From positions 1 to 41,135 of the forward strand of contig JAZLGV010000018.1 in NCBI GenBank assembly GCA_045616505.1: 41,135 nucleotides of DNA, written 5' to 3'. Source of the DNA: JAKSUT01 sp045616505. GTDB lineage: Bacteria; Cyanobacteriota; Vampirovibrionia; Gastranaerophilales; Gastranaerophilaceae. A program made the translations under genes and the position numbers. This document shows, in pieces, positions 25,554 to 34,171 of the stretch; the stretch's first letter is position 1; every line of letters begins with the position of its first letter. The notes under the pieces were generated by a model. It had not been told where the DNA came from and ran no database searches. It saw only the letters and a list, made by a program, of their open reading frames with translations.

Positions 25554-26152
25554 CTTCCTTCGTAAAAAATAATTTATCACCATCTGTATTATTGAACAAA
25601 GCTGCAAATTGTAATGTTTCAAATCTTTTTATTTGGACAACAATTATTTCAAATGCAACATCTTGCGCAGCTCAATGTTTTGGTATCAAGAAAAATCCTC
25701 AAAATGATGATAAAAGAAAATCATTTTTAACAAAACAAGAAATAGCAGAATGTTTCTTGAACATCGCATCTTATTTTGTTTTCTCAAAAGGTTTTGAAAA
25801 AGGCGCTAAAAACTTAGTTTCTTCTGGTAAAGTTCTATCTAAAAAAATAGTTAATTTAGCTGCAAAAAATAATATAGATATTACTGATTTCAAAAAAGTA
25901 AGTAAAGCACTTGAAGGAAATATGCCTAATAATTTAAAACCCTTAAAAGCTGACTATGATTGCTTTAAACAAGGTGTAGGCTTGGTAGGAACAATTACTG
26001 GTGGACTTCTTTCTACAACTCTTGTTGTTCCTGTTTTGAAAAATTCTATTGCAACTCAAGTTCAAAAGAAACAAGATAAAAAATCTTTATCTTATGATAA
26101 ACCTACTTTTTCAGGCATGAATTGTTATTCATCTTCTTCAATGAAGATTTAA
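25544..26152 (+). CDS. Lineage-specific protein, second of a translationally coupled pair
   Basis: 202 residues, family not recognised. Hydrophobic or amphipathic segments occur near 24-46 (LFIWTTIISNATSCAAQCF), 70-82 and 146-168 (GLVGTITGGLLSTTLVVPVL). A short PTFSGM motif sits near the C-terminus, echoing the Phe-Gly leader motifs of neighbouring genes. GGAGGT lies five bases before ATG, the strongest ribosome-binding site in the window, and the start overlaps the end of the preceding gene. It is convergent with the large HD protein gene 28 bp away, with no terminator seen between them. Confidence 0.65.
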   Translation: MSIASFVKNNLSPSVLLNKAANCNVSNLFIWTTIISNATSCAAQCFGIKKNPQNDDKRKSFLTKQEIAECFLNIASYFVFSKGFEKGAKNLVSSGKVLSKKIVNLAAKNNIDITDFKKVSKALEGNMPNNLKPLKADYDCFKQGVGLVGTITGGLLSTTLVVPVLKNSIATQVQKKQDKKSLSYDKPTFSGMNCYSSSSMKI

Positions 26153-26180
26153 GTTTTTATTTGCTTTCTTATTTTGCAAA

Positions 26181-29100
26181 TTATTGACCTAACAAATAAA
26201 TAGGCAAATCTTTTTCGTATGCAAAATTAAGCATTTCAGGTTTGATATCTTCAATTGAATTTACTTTTGCAAGCAAACCAACTACTTTGGAATTGTATGC
26301 AACAATTTCGTTGTGATTATATTTGTTTTTAAAAAGTTCTTCTTGCGCCTGCAAAATAGCATCTTTTATTTGTTTTCCTGTTAAACTTTTATTATTTACT
26401 TTATAAATAGTTTCATCTTTGATTTGAGATAAGTGTTTTTTATTTTCAAGTTGTCTAAATAGTTCAACATATTCATCATCAACTAAGTCAAGACTATTCT
26501 TAATTATATCTGGAACAAATGTTCTAAAGCTTTTTCCAAACATACTTAATGCCCAATTCTTGAACGATTTTTCATATCCAGAACCTTGATTTGCAAAATA
26601 TGCAGTTGCTATATTTTTATTTTCGTTTTCTAAAACAACTCCGTATGGAATATTCCAATACATATTTGAATGTTGTAATGTAATTAAAGATTCGCTCAAA
26701 ACACTAGAATTAATAATATTATCTAATTCTTTTGCTGAACTTAAATTGCTTGCTTTTTCATTTACGTGAACAAAAAATGATAAATCAGATTTTTTAGTTC
26801 CTTTCACAAAACCTACCGATTCTAAATCTTCCATATCTGGAATGTTTTTGAAGTCTATTACACGATATATTTTGCCATCATAATTTACTTGAGGAATTTT
26901 GTTTTTGTTCACTATTTTAGATGTAAAAATCAAATTACCATTTTTGTCTATATTATTAATACATTCTTTCAAAAGGGTTTGATTTTCGTCGTCTAACAAA
27001 TGTTTGTAACTATTATTTATTGAATTACTACAAGATTTCAAATCTGCTTTTGTCATTACTTTTAAAGCTTCGTAATTTTCTTTTGTTCTTATTTTTGCCG
27101 CAATAAGCTGAGGGTCTTCATGATTATTTAATTCTTCCAACCAATGATGTTCTTTTATCAATTCATAAATATTATCTTTTGTATTTCTTGGCAAAGAATA
27201 TCTTAATAAAATATTTGTTGAATATAAAGCAGAATTTATCTGATGAGATTTATCAACAGAACCTTCTGTTTTGGCTATATCATGCATTAAAATAGCTGTT
27301 TTTAGCTCAAATTGTTTTTGAGCAGACAAGTTTTTGAAATTTTCATCTTTTAATACATTTTTCAAAACAGAAAGAATATGAATATCTACACTAAAATCGT
27401 GGCTTGCGTGTTGTTGTTTACCTATAACGTTCACAAATTCTGGCATACCTGATATTAGTGAATTTAATGTTTTATCAAGTTCTCCATTACCAGTTTGAAC
27501 CTTGTTTTTTAGAACAAAGTTTTCTGCAAGTTTTGAGATTTGTTTTTCTATTTCATTTGTTGGATTATCAAAAATATTTATTATGCCATTATAGCCTTGT
27601 TTATTTTCAGTTAATGAAATTTCAAGCTTATCTAATATTTTCTTTTGTTCTTGTTCTGAAAGCGTATCTAAAATTGTTGTTAAATCTTTTACAAAATCTT
27701 TTCTTGAATACGATAAAGGCAAACCTTCTTTTTTATAAGCTTCAAAATTTGCATTTCTAATAATCGTTTCAACTTCTGGTTTATTTGCTAATACATTATT
27801 GAAAAGTTTTATTTGATTATTTTTTGACACATTTGATATAGAAATCACTTTTGAGAAAGATTTATCAACAGTGTTTTTTAGTTCTTGTACGTTAAATGGC
27901 ATTTTTTCAAAATCATTCTTTGGATTATTTAGTATTTCTTCTAAAGTTGTTTTCATATTGTTTTTTTGTGAAAAATTAAAGTTTTTAACAAGTAATGGAT
28001 TTTTACTAAGGTCAAAAATATTAGTCATAACATTTGCAAAATTATCATTTCTTATTTGCGGCATCTGAACTGGAATAGGAAACTCATTACTTTTAAAATT
28101 TTTAAAAGTATTAGTACACTTTACTAAAGAATTCAAGTCCAAGCCTCTATCAGTTTTCATATTTAAAAGTTCACTAAATAATGGAACATTAAAATTTGGT
28201 TTTATATTTTTAATTGCTTCCGCTTCAAATTCTCTTATTTTAGGTCTACCCTGTTCATCTTTTAATCTCATAACTTTTTTTATTACTACATTAGTTGATT
28301 TTTTATCTAATGCATTACTTAATTCTAATATAGTTTTTAAGTTATTGTATTTATATTCTCCATTCGGTGTTTTTTCATTATATAAACGTTTTAATGTTTT
28401 ATTTCTATTGTCATTATTAAATTTTACACAAAAATCTTTTAGCCCGTCTAAACTATCAAATCTGTGTATTTTATATTTTTCTGATTTATAAGAATTAGCT
28501 ATTTTTAATGCTGTTTCTTTTATTTTTTTATCTGCAAAACATTTGCAAAGTTCAATATTTCCATTTGCCGCATACAATCTTATATCGTTTGTTTTGTATT
28601 TATAATCGTAAACTTCTGAAATATATTTTGCATGTTTATTTGTTAGGCTGTTTAAATAGTTTGGATAAGAATAAGTATCGATGCGAAAATGACCATTATC
28701 TGTTTTAAAGTTTAAGAGTTCAGAAAGAACTTTTTTATTATTCGGTGTTACGCTTTTTATTATATCTTTTACTAAATATTGAGAAAGAGTTTTTCCTCCT
28801 TCATTACCTGCGCTATTTATAAGCTCTTTTAAACTATCATTATTTTCTAGTTTTAAATTTTTTACGATATCAGAAATTATATCTGAATAAAAAAGATTAT
28901 AATCATTTTTGCTATCTTTTTTATTGATTAATGCATTTAGGTTGTCATTATCAATATTATCAATGTTTTCTAATATAGTTCTAAAATCGTTATTGTCATA
29001 TACAACAAAATCTCTTATACCTTGAGTAAGCATTTTAAATTTTTCAATATTTTTTGAATTAACGTGCTTTTTAATAAAATCCTCATTTTCAACTTTATGA

Positions 29101-29402
29101 TTAGTTGTTTGTTTATACAAATCTATTGCTTCTTTTTGTGCGTTTATATTTGCTTGTTCTTCTGTAATTTCTTTTGATGCTTGAATTTTCTTTTTTATTT
29201 TGTTTGTTGTTTGTGCGACAAACAAAGTTGCTGCTAAAAGTATTGAAGTAAAAACCAATGGCTTTGATTTTTGTTGTATGGCTTTTGTGTCAATAAATTC
29301 ATTAACTATTTTATAATTTGCACGCTTGATAAAAGGCGAACTTATATTGCCTTTGCTTCTTATTGATATTGGTTTTAAACTAGCAGATAATATTTTTTGC
29401 AT
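26181..29402 (-). CDS. Large membrane-anchored protein with short repeats and an HD-type domain
   Basis: 1073 residues. A basic N-terminus leads into one transmembrane helix (about 48-65). A long helical region (about 80-640) carries irregularly spaced repeats of the form L-L-N-x-K-T-D-x-G, at about 157, 228, 340 and 411, with a looser copy near 379. An HD-type metallohydrolase domain lies around 660-800, with His675, the pair His707-Asp708 in LMHDIAK, His752-His753 and Asp786 as candidate metal ligands. The C-terminal 270 residues show no family I know. HD domains hydrolyse phosphate esters of nucleotides or nucleic acids; the substrate is unknown. No Shine-Dalgarno precedes the ATG, and the start codon directly follows the T-tract of the rfbA terminator. 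The next Met is about 120 residues in, past the membrane helix. Confidence 0.7.
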   Translation of the reverse strand: MQKILSASLKPISIRSKGNISSPFIKRANYKIVNEFIDTKAIQQKSKPLVFTSILLAATLFVAQTTNKIKKKIQASKEITEEQANINAQKEAIDLYKQTTNHKVENEDFIKKHVNSKNIEKFKMLTQGIRDFVVYDNNDFRTILENIDNIDNDNLNALINKKDSKNDYNLFYSDIISDIVKNLKLENNDSLKELINSAGNEGGKTLSQYLVKDIIKSVTPNNKKVLSELLNFKTDNGHFRIDTYSYPNYLNSLTNKHAKYISEVYDYKYKTNDIRLYAANGNIELCKCFADKKIKETALKIANSYKSEKYKIHRFDSLDGLKDFCVKFNNDNRNKTLKRLYNEKTPNGEYKYNNLKTILELSNALDKKSTNVVIKKVMRLKDEQGRPKIREFEAEAIKNIKPNFNVPLFSELLNMKTDRGLDLNSLVKCTNTFKNFKSNEFPIPVQMPQIRNDNFANVMTNIFDLSKNPLLVKNFNFSQKNNMKTTLEEILNNPKNDFEKMPFNVQELKNTVDKSFSKVISISNVSKNNQIKLFNNVLANKPEVETIIRNANFEAYKKEGLPLSYSRKDFVKDLTTILDTLSEQEQKKILDKLEISLTENKQGYNGIINIFDNPTNEIEKQISKLAENFVLKNKVQTGNGELDKTLNSLISGMPEFVNVIGKQQHASHDFSVDIHILSVLKNVLKDENFKNLSAQKQFELKTAILMHDIAKTEGSVDKSHQINSALYSTNILLRYSLPRNTKDNIYELIKEHHWLEELNNHEDPQLIAAKIRTKENYEALKVMTKADLKSCSNSINNSYKHLLDDENQTLLKECINNIDKNGNLIFTSKIVNKNKIPQVNYDGKIYRVIDFKNIPDMEDLESVGFVKGTKKSDLSFFVHVNEKASNLSSAKELDNIINSSVLSESLITLQHSNMYWNIPYGVVLENENKNIATAYFANQGSGYEKSFKNWALSMFGKSFRTFVPDIIKNSLDLVDDEYVELFRQLENKKHLSQIKDETIYKVNNKSLTGKQIKDAILQAQEELFKNKYNHNEIVAYNSKVVGLLAKVNSIEDIKPEMLNFAYEKDLPIYLLGQ

Positions 29403-29403
29403 A

Positions 29404-29449
29404 AAAAAGGATGCTTTGATATAGTACTACACAAATTTATCAAAGCATC
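29404..29449 (-). terminator. Rho-independent terminator of the adhE-rex-rfbA operon
   Basis: A 12-bp perfect stem (GATGCTTTGATA at 29410-29421 with TATCAAAGCATC at 29438-29449) and a 16-base loop are followed, on the minus strand, by a run of six T. The T-tract ends two bases from the start codon of the large HD protein gene, so this element may also act on that gene. Confidence 0.75.
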
Positions 29450-29498
29450 TCAATATAAAAATTTGCTTATTTTAGCTTATTTTTAATAAAATGTTACC

Positions 29499-30392
29499 TT
29501 ATTTTATTATGTTACGAACATATTTATAGTATTCGTTATTTTTATAATTTTTAATATTTTTATTAATTGCAGCTTTATCCAAAAATCCCATTCTGTATGC
29601 AATTTCTTCTAAACAAGCGATTTTTATACCTTGGTTTTCTTCAATTGTTTCAATGTATTGGCTTGCTCTTAAAAGTGAAGCGTGTGTTCCCGTATCAAGC
29701 CAAGCAAAACCACGTCCTAAAAGTTGTACGTTTAATTTACCTTTTTCAAGATATACGTTGTTCAAATCTGTAATTTCAAGTTCGCCTCTTGCAGAAGGTT
29801 TAAGACTTTTTGCGTATTTAACAACATTGTTATCGTAGAAATAAAGACCTGTTACTGCATAATTTGATTTTGGTTCTTTTGGCTTTTCTTCTAAAGATAA
29901 AACTTTTCCTTTTTCATCAAATTCAACAACACCAAATCTTTGAGGGTCTTTTACTTGATAACCAAATACTGTAGCTCCGCCTTTAGAATTTATTGCTTCT
30001 ACTGTATTCTTCAATGTTACTGAGAAAGATTGACCATAGAAGATGTTATCACCAAGAACAAGTGCTACATTATCATCTCCGATAAATTCTTCACCTAAAA
30101 TGAATGCTTGAGCAAGTCCGTCTGGAGATGGTTGTTCTTTGTAGCTGAATTTTACTCCGAATTGTTCTCCTGTTCCTAATAATGTTTTGAAATTTGGTAA
30201 ATCATGAGGTGTAGAAATAATTAAAATTTCTTTTATTCCAGCTAACATTAATACTGAAATTGGGTAATATATCATTGGTTTATCATAAATCGGTAAAAGT
30301 TGTTTTGAAACAACCATTGTGCTTGGATATAAACGAGTTCCTGCACCACCAGCTAAAATTATACCTTTAGTTACTTTTTTATTCTTTTCCAT
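29499..30392 (-). CDS. rfbA: Glucose-1-phosphate thymidylyltransferase
   Basis: 297 residues, standard for RmlA/RfbA. The enzyme makes dTDP-glucose from dTTP and glucose-1-phosphate, the first step toward dTDP-rhamnose and related sugars of surface polysaccharides. The nucleotide-binding loop LAGGAGTRLYPST (14-26), the KQLLPIYDKPMIYYP segment and GDNIFYGQ are all present. AGGGG lies 10 bases before ATG. The gene follows the small ferredoxin gene by 26 bp and is closed by the terminator at 29404-29449. The other rml genes are not nearby, so it is separated from its pathway and travels with the redox genes. Confidence 0.93.
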   Translation of the reverse strand: MEKNKKVTKGIILAGGAGTRLYPSTMVVSKQLLPIYDKPMIYYPISVLMLAGIKEILIISTPHDLPNFKTLLGTGEQFGVKFSYKEQPSPDGLAQAFILGEEFIGDDNVALVLGDNIFYGQSFSVTLKNTVEAINSKGGATVFGYQVKDPQRFGVVEFDEKGKVLSLEEKPKEPKSNYAVTGLYFYDNNVVKYAKSLKPSARGELEITDLNNVYLEKGKLNVQLLGRGFAWLDTGTHASLLRASQYIETIEENQGIKIACLEEIAYRMGFLDKAAINKNIKNYKNNEYYKYVRNIIK

Positions 30393-30418
30393 TATTATAT
30401 TACCCCTTTTACTATTAA

Positions 30419-30679
30419 TTATATTTTTGCTAATTGTCTTTCGATTTCATTTAATACATTTTCAACACTTGCTTCTTGAACAATTACTGTGCCAACTTTT
30501 GCGTAAGGTGCTTTTGAATGTTCCCAGTTTGTTGAACAAACTCCTAAGCAAGGACTAGATTCAACTTCAACTTTATCAGCATATTTTTCTTCAATAATTT
30601 CTGTAAGTTTTTGCAAGTTCGCAGAACCTGTTACAAAACAAGTTGTCCCTAAGCATACTTTGACTGAAATTTTTTTCAT
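30419..30679 (-). CDS. Thioredoxin-like [2Fe-2S] ferredoxin
   Basis: 86 residues. Cys9, Cys14, Cys44 and Cys48 give the C-x4-C ... C-x3-C pattern of thioredoxin-like [2Fe-2S] ferredoxins, as in NuoE/HndA subunits and the short stand-alone forms. It most likely carries electrons in the cytoplasm, for example to or from a hydrogenase or an NAD(P)H-linked enzyme. GAGGT lies five bases before ATG. It sits between rex and rfbA in the Rex-controlled operon, which fits a role in NAD(H)/ferredoxin balance. The partner enzyme is not in the window. Confidence 0.85.
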   Translation of the reverse strand: MKKISVKVCLGTTCFVTGSANLQKLTEIIEEKYADKVEVESSPCLGVCSTNWEHSKAPYAKVGTVIVQEASVENVLNEIERQLAKI

Positions 30680-30736
30680 ATTTACCTCGTTATTTACAAT
30701 TAATATATTACTACAATTTTTTATAAATATAAACCC

Positions 30737-31375
30737 TTATTCTTTTTCTTCGTTTTTTAAATCTTCGTTTACAATGAATTGTAAGAAATTTCCAATAAGA
30801 TTTTCATTCCAAATTTTTACTGATTTGGGAACTTTTAAAACTCTTGGTGCAAAATTCCAAATATATTTTATACCTGATTTCACCATAAAATCAGCACAAT
30901 CTTGAGCATATTTGCTTGGAACAGTTAAAATTCCAATTTCGACATTTAATTTTTTTACTAATTCAGGGAATTTTGAAACGTGAAAAACTTCTTTTTCGTT
31001 AATTATCATTCCTGTTTTTAGTGGGTCGTTGTCAAACATTGCTAAAATGTTTAATCCGTAATCTTTGAAATCATCATATTTTAAAAGAGCAGTTCCTAAA
31101 TTACCAGCACCCATAATAAATGCATCTTTTTTTTGTTTAAAACCAAGTTTTTTTTCGATTGATTCTTTTAATTCACGAACTGAATATCCAACTTTACATT
31201 TTCCTTGATTATCAAGAAGTTTTACGTCTTTTCTAACTTGTGAGTTATCAATATCCAGCAATTCAGAAATCTTGGGACTTGAAATATATTCAAGTCCAAG
31301 ATTTATACATTCAGTAAGGATAAAGTGGTATAAAGTTAATCTTTTTATTACTTTATCAGAAAGTGTCGCTTTCAT
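30737..31375 (-). CDS. rex: Redox-sensing transcriptional repressor Rex
   Basis: 212 residues. An N-terminal winged helix (with SSPKISELLDIDNSQVRKD, about 32-50) is followed by a Rossmann domain with the NAD(H) loop GAGNLG (89-94), then the C-terminal swapped helix. Rex binds DNA when NADH/NAD+ is low and releases it when NADH builds up, turning on fermentative genes. The start is ATG 31375 with AAGGA seven bases upstream; a longer frame from a GTG at 31396 would overlap the adhE stop and lacks a site. Lying directly after adhE and behind a Rex operator, it should regulate its own operon. Confidence 0.93.
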   Translation of the reverse strand: MKATLSDKVIKRLTLYHFILTECINLGLEYISSPKISELLDIDNSQVRKDVKLLDNQGKCKVGYSVRELKESIEKKLGFKQKKDAFIMGAGNLGTALLKYDDFKDYGLNILAMFDNDPLKTGMIINEKEVFHVSKFPELVKKLNVEIGILTVPSKYAQDCADFMVKSGIKYIWNFAPRVLKVPKSVKIWNENLIGNFLQFIVNEDLKNEEKE

Positions 31376-31385
31376 TATTTTATCC

Positions 31386-33995
31386 TTATATTTCACCTGT
31401 GTATGCTTTTGTGAATATTTCTTTTATTTCACTCATTAGCGGATATGCAGGGTTTGCACCTGTGCATTGATCGTCATAAGCAAGTTCAACTAATTCATCT
31501 AAGTTATCAAAGAATTCTTTTTTAGGAATACCAAATTCTTTGATAGACATTGGAAGATTAATTTCTTTTTTCAATTTTGTAATTTCATTGATTAGTAAAT
31601 CTACTTTTTCATCATCATTTTTTCCGCCTAAACCAAGTTCATCAGCAATTTGACCGTATTTTTCTTTTGCATTAGGGAACTTGTATTGAGGGAATGTGCA
31701 TTGTTTTTTAGGTTTGTCGTTTGCGTTGTATTTGATAACTTGGCAAATTAACAAAGCGTTAGCTACACCATGTGGAACGTGATACATTGCCCCAAGTTTG
31801 TGTGCCATTGAGTGGCATAAACCTAGGAAAGAGTTTGCAAATGCCATACCTGCAATAGTTGCGGCATAATGCATTTTTTCTCTTGCAATAGGATCTTCTG
31901 CACCATTTTTATATGAGCTTGGTAAATATTTAAATACCAATTTTGTAGCTTCTAATGCGTTTGAATTTGTGAAATTTGTAGCTAAAGCTGATACATAGGC
32001 TTCAATAGAGTGAACTAAAGCGTCAATACCAGAAGCAGCTGTCAAACCTTTTGGCATTCCATCAACAAAATTAGGGTCGATGATTGCCATATTAGGTGTT
32101 AGCGCATAATCAGCAATTGCATATTTAACATGAGTTTCATCATCTGTAATGATTGCAAATGGTGTAACTTCTGAACCTGTACCTGATGTAGTTGGAATAG
32201 CAACAAGAGTTGCTTTTTTACCTAAATCTGGGATTGAACAAATTCTTTTTCTGATGTCCATAAATCTCATTGAAATATCAGAAAAATCTGTATCAGGTTG
32301 TTCATACATTAACCACATAATCTTTGCAGCATCCATTGGAGAGCCACCACCTAATGCAATAATAATATCTGGTTCGTATGGTCTTATTATATCAAGTGCT
32401 TGATTAATAGTTGAAATTGTTGGATCAGGTTTAACATCAAAGAAAATTTGATAGTCAATGTTAATATCATCCAAAACTTTTGTAATATTATATACAGCAC
32501 CAGAATTGAATAAAAATCTGTCTGTTACGATAAATGCTCTTTTTTTACCTTGTAATTCTCTTAATGCTAAGTCTGTTGCACCTCTTTTGAAGTAAACTTT
32601 AGGCGGTATTTTAAACCAAAGCATATTTTCTCTCCTTTCAGCTACAGTTTTGTAGTTTAATAAATGTTCAACACCAATGTTTCCGCTAACGGAGTTACCA
32701 CCCCAAGAGCCGCAACCAAGAGTTAATGATGGTTCTAGTTTGAAGTTGTATAAATCTCCGATGCCACCTTGTGATGATGGAGAGTTGATTAATAATCTAC
32801 AAGTCGGAATTTTTTTTGCAAAGTAATCTATTCTGTCTTGAACACGTTCATCTGTATATAATGCAGCAGAGTGACCAGCGCCACCAATTAAGACAAGTTT
32901 GTGTGCATTTTCTACAGCTTCTTCATAATTTTTTGCTTTATACAAAGCTAAAATTGGAGATAATTTTTCATGTGCAAATGGATTTTTTACATCGTTGTCT
33001 TTTTCTTCTCCGATTAAAACTTTTGTGTCTTCAGGAACTTTCACACCTGCTAGTTTTGCAATTTTATATGCAGGTTGTCCGACAATTTCAGGATTTACAC
33101 CTCTGTCTGTTAATATGATTTTGGCGATTTTCTTTTCTTCTTTGTCGTTAAGAATATATGCTCCTCTATATTCAAATTCTTTTTTTACTTGGTCATAAAC
33201 TTCTTTTACAACTGTTACTGATTGTTCAGATGCGCAAATCATACCGTTATCAAAAGTTTTTGACATTAAAATTGAAGATACTGCCATTTCAATATTTGCA
33301 GTTTCATCAATAATCGCAGGTACATTCCCTGGGCCGACACCTAATGCTGGTTTACCTGAAGAATAAGCAGCTTTAACCATTCCTGGTCCACCTGTTGCAA
33401 GAATACAAGCAATATCAGGATGGTGTAATAATTTATCAGATAATTCAAGAGATGGTGTGTCTATCCAACCGATAATATCTTCAGGAGCGCCTGCTTTTAC
33501 TGCTGCATCTAAAACTAATTTTGCTGCTGCAATAGTTGAAGCTTTTGCTCTTGGGTGTGGTGAAAATATGATACCATTTCTTGTTTTTAAACAAATTAAA
33601 GATTTAAAAATCGCAGTTGAAGTTGGGTTTGTTGTAGGTATAATCCCAGCAACAACACCTAAAGGTTCTGCTACAATTTTTATTCCGTTTGTTGTATCTT
33701 TTTTTACTATTCCGCAAGTTTTTGCAAATTTATGCTTGTTATAGATGTATTCAGAAGCAAAATGGTTTTTTATAATTTTATCTTCTACAACCCCCATGCC
33801 TGTATCTGCAACTGCCATCTTTGCAAGTGGAATTCTTGCTTTGTTTGCTGCTGTAGCTGCGGCTTTAAATATTTTATCAACTTGCTCTTGAGAATATGTT
33901 GCAAAGACTTCTTGTGCTTTTTTTACTTTTTTAATAAGTAAATCAAGAGAGTCTGCATTATCTACAAGAGTAGATTTTGCCTTTGTTTTTGTCAT
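31386..33995 (-). CDS. adhE: Bifunctional acetaldehyde-CoA / alcohol dehydrogenase
   Basis: 869 residues, normal for AdhE. The N-terminal half (about 1-440) is an aldehyde dehydrogenase with catalytic Cys254 in NGMICASEQS. The C-terminal half (about 455-869) is an iron-dependent alcohol dehydrogenase with GGGSPMDAAK and the metal-binding region around GLCHSMAHKLG and HGVANALL. It reduces acetyl-CoA to ethanol through acetaldehyde, reoxidising two NADH, and typically forms cytoplasmic filaments (spirosomes). GGAG lies 10 bases before ATG. It is the first gene of the adhE-rex-ferredoxin-rfbA operon and is probably repressed by Rex. Confidence 0.97.
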   Translation of the reverse strand: MTKTKAKSTLVDNADSLDLLIKKVKKAQEVFATYSQEQVDKIFKAAATAANKARIPLAKMAVADTGMGVVEDKIIKNHFASEYIYNKHKFAKTCGIVKKDTTNGIKIVAEPLGVVAGIIPTTNPTSTAIFKSLICLKTRNGIIFSPHPRAKASTIAAAKLVLDAAVKAGAPEDIIGWIDTPSLELSDKLLHHPDIACILATGGPGMVKAAYSSGKPALGVGPGNVPAIIDETANIEMAVSSILMSKTFDNGMICASEQSVTVVKEVYDQVKKEFEYRGAYILNDKEEKKIAKIILTDRGVNPEIVGQPAYKIAKLAGVKVPEDTKVLIGEEKDNDVKNPFAHEKLSPILALYKAKNYEEAVENAHKLVLIGGAGHSAALYTDERVQDRIDYFAKKIPTCRLLINSPSSQGGIGDLYNFKLEPSLTLGCGSWGGNSVSGNIGVEHLLNYKTVAERRENMLWFKIPPKVYFKRGATDLALRELQGKKRAFIVTDRFLFNSGAVYNITKVLDDINIDYQIFFDVKPDPTISTINQALDIIRPYEPDIIIALGGGSPMDAAKIMWLMYEQPDTDFSDISMRFMDIRKRICSIPDLGKKATLVAIPTTSGTGSEVTPFAIITDDETHVKYAIADYALTPNMAIIDPNFVDGMPKGLTAASGIDALVHSIEAYVSALATNFTNSNALEATKLVFKYLPSSYKNGAEDPIAREKMHYAATIAGMAFANSFLGLCHSMAHKLGAMYHVPHGVANALLICQVIKYNANDKPKKQCTFPQYKFPNAKEKYGQIADELGLGGKNDDEKVDLLINEITKLKKEINLPMSIKEFGIPKKEFFDNLDELVELAYDDQCTGANPAYPLMSEIKEIFTKAYTGEI

Positions 33996-34004
33996 TATAA
34001 ATCA

Positions 34005-34022
34005 TCTCCTTTATATCGTGAT
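34005..34022 (-). promoter_or_regulatory. Degenerate second Rex operator near the adhE transcription start
   Basis: On the minus strand the 18-mer reads TAGGGA-ATCAAA-TCACGA. The right half-site equals that of the main operator, while the left matches only four of six bases of TTGTGA. It falls just downstream of the -10 box, where a bound repressor would block initiation. A 14-base stretch containing the good half-site is repeated exactly at 34123-34136. Confidence 0.4.
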
Positions 34023-34039
34023 TTGATTCCCTATTAAAA

Positions 34040-34068
34040 ATAGTATTTCAACAAAAAATTTTTGTCAA
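34040..34068 (-). promoter_or_regulatory. Sigma-70 promoter of adhE
   Basis: On the minus strand, TTGACA (34063-34068) and TACTAT (34040-34045) are 17 bases apart, giving a start near 34033 and a leader of about 38 bases. Confidence 0.75.
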
Positions 34069-34127
34069 GAGAAAAAGGAGTAGTTTGAAAAGATGTAAAA
34101 GAAATGATAAAAAACTTAATTCTTATA

Positions 34128-34145
34128 TCGTGATTTTTTTCACAA
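34128..34145 (-). promoter_or_regulatory. Rex operator upstream of adhE
   Basis: TTGTGA-AAAAAA-TCACGA on the minus strand matches the Rex consensus TTGTGA-N6-TCACAA at 11 of 12 half-site bases. It lies about 60 bp upstream of the adhE -35 box. The rex gene itself is the second gene of the operon it precedes. Confidence 0.8.
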
Positions 34146-34171
34146 ATAGGTTTTGAAAATTTCTTTTATTT

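Noticed and set aside
31376..31396. Longer Rex reading frame starting with GTG
   Set aside because: It overlaps the adhE stop and has no ribosome site, while ATG 31375 has AAGGA at seven bases.
32816..33744. Open frames opposite adhE and other long genes
   Set aside because: They are antisense shadows of well-supported genes, with no ribosome sites and no recognisable motifs.
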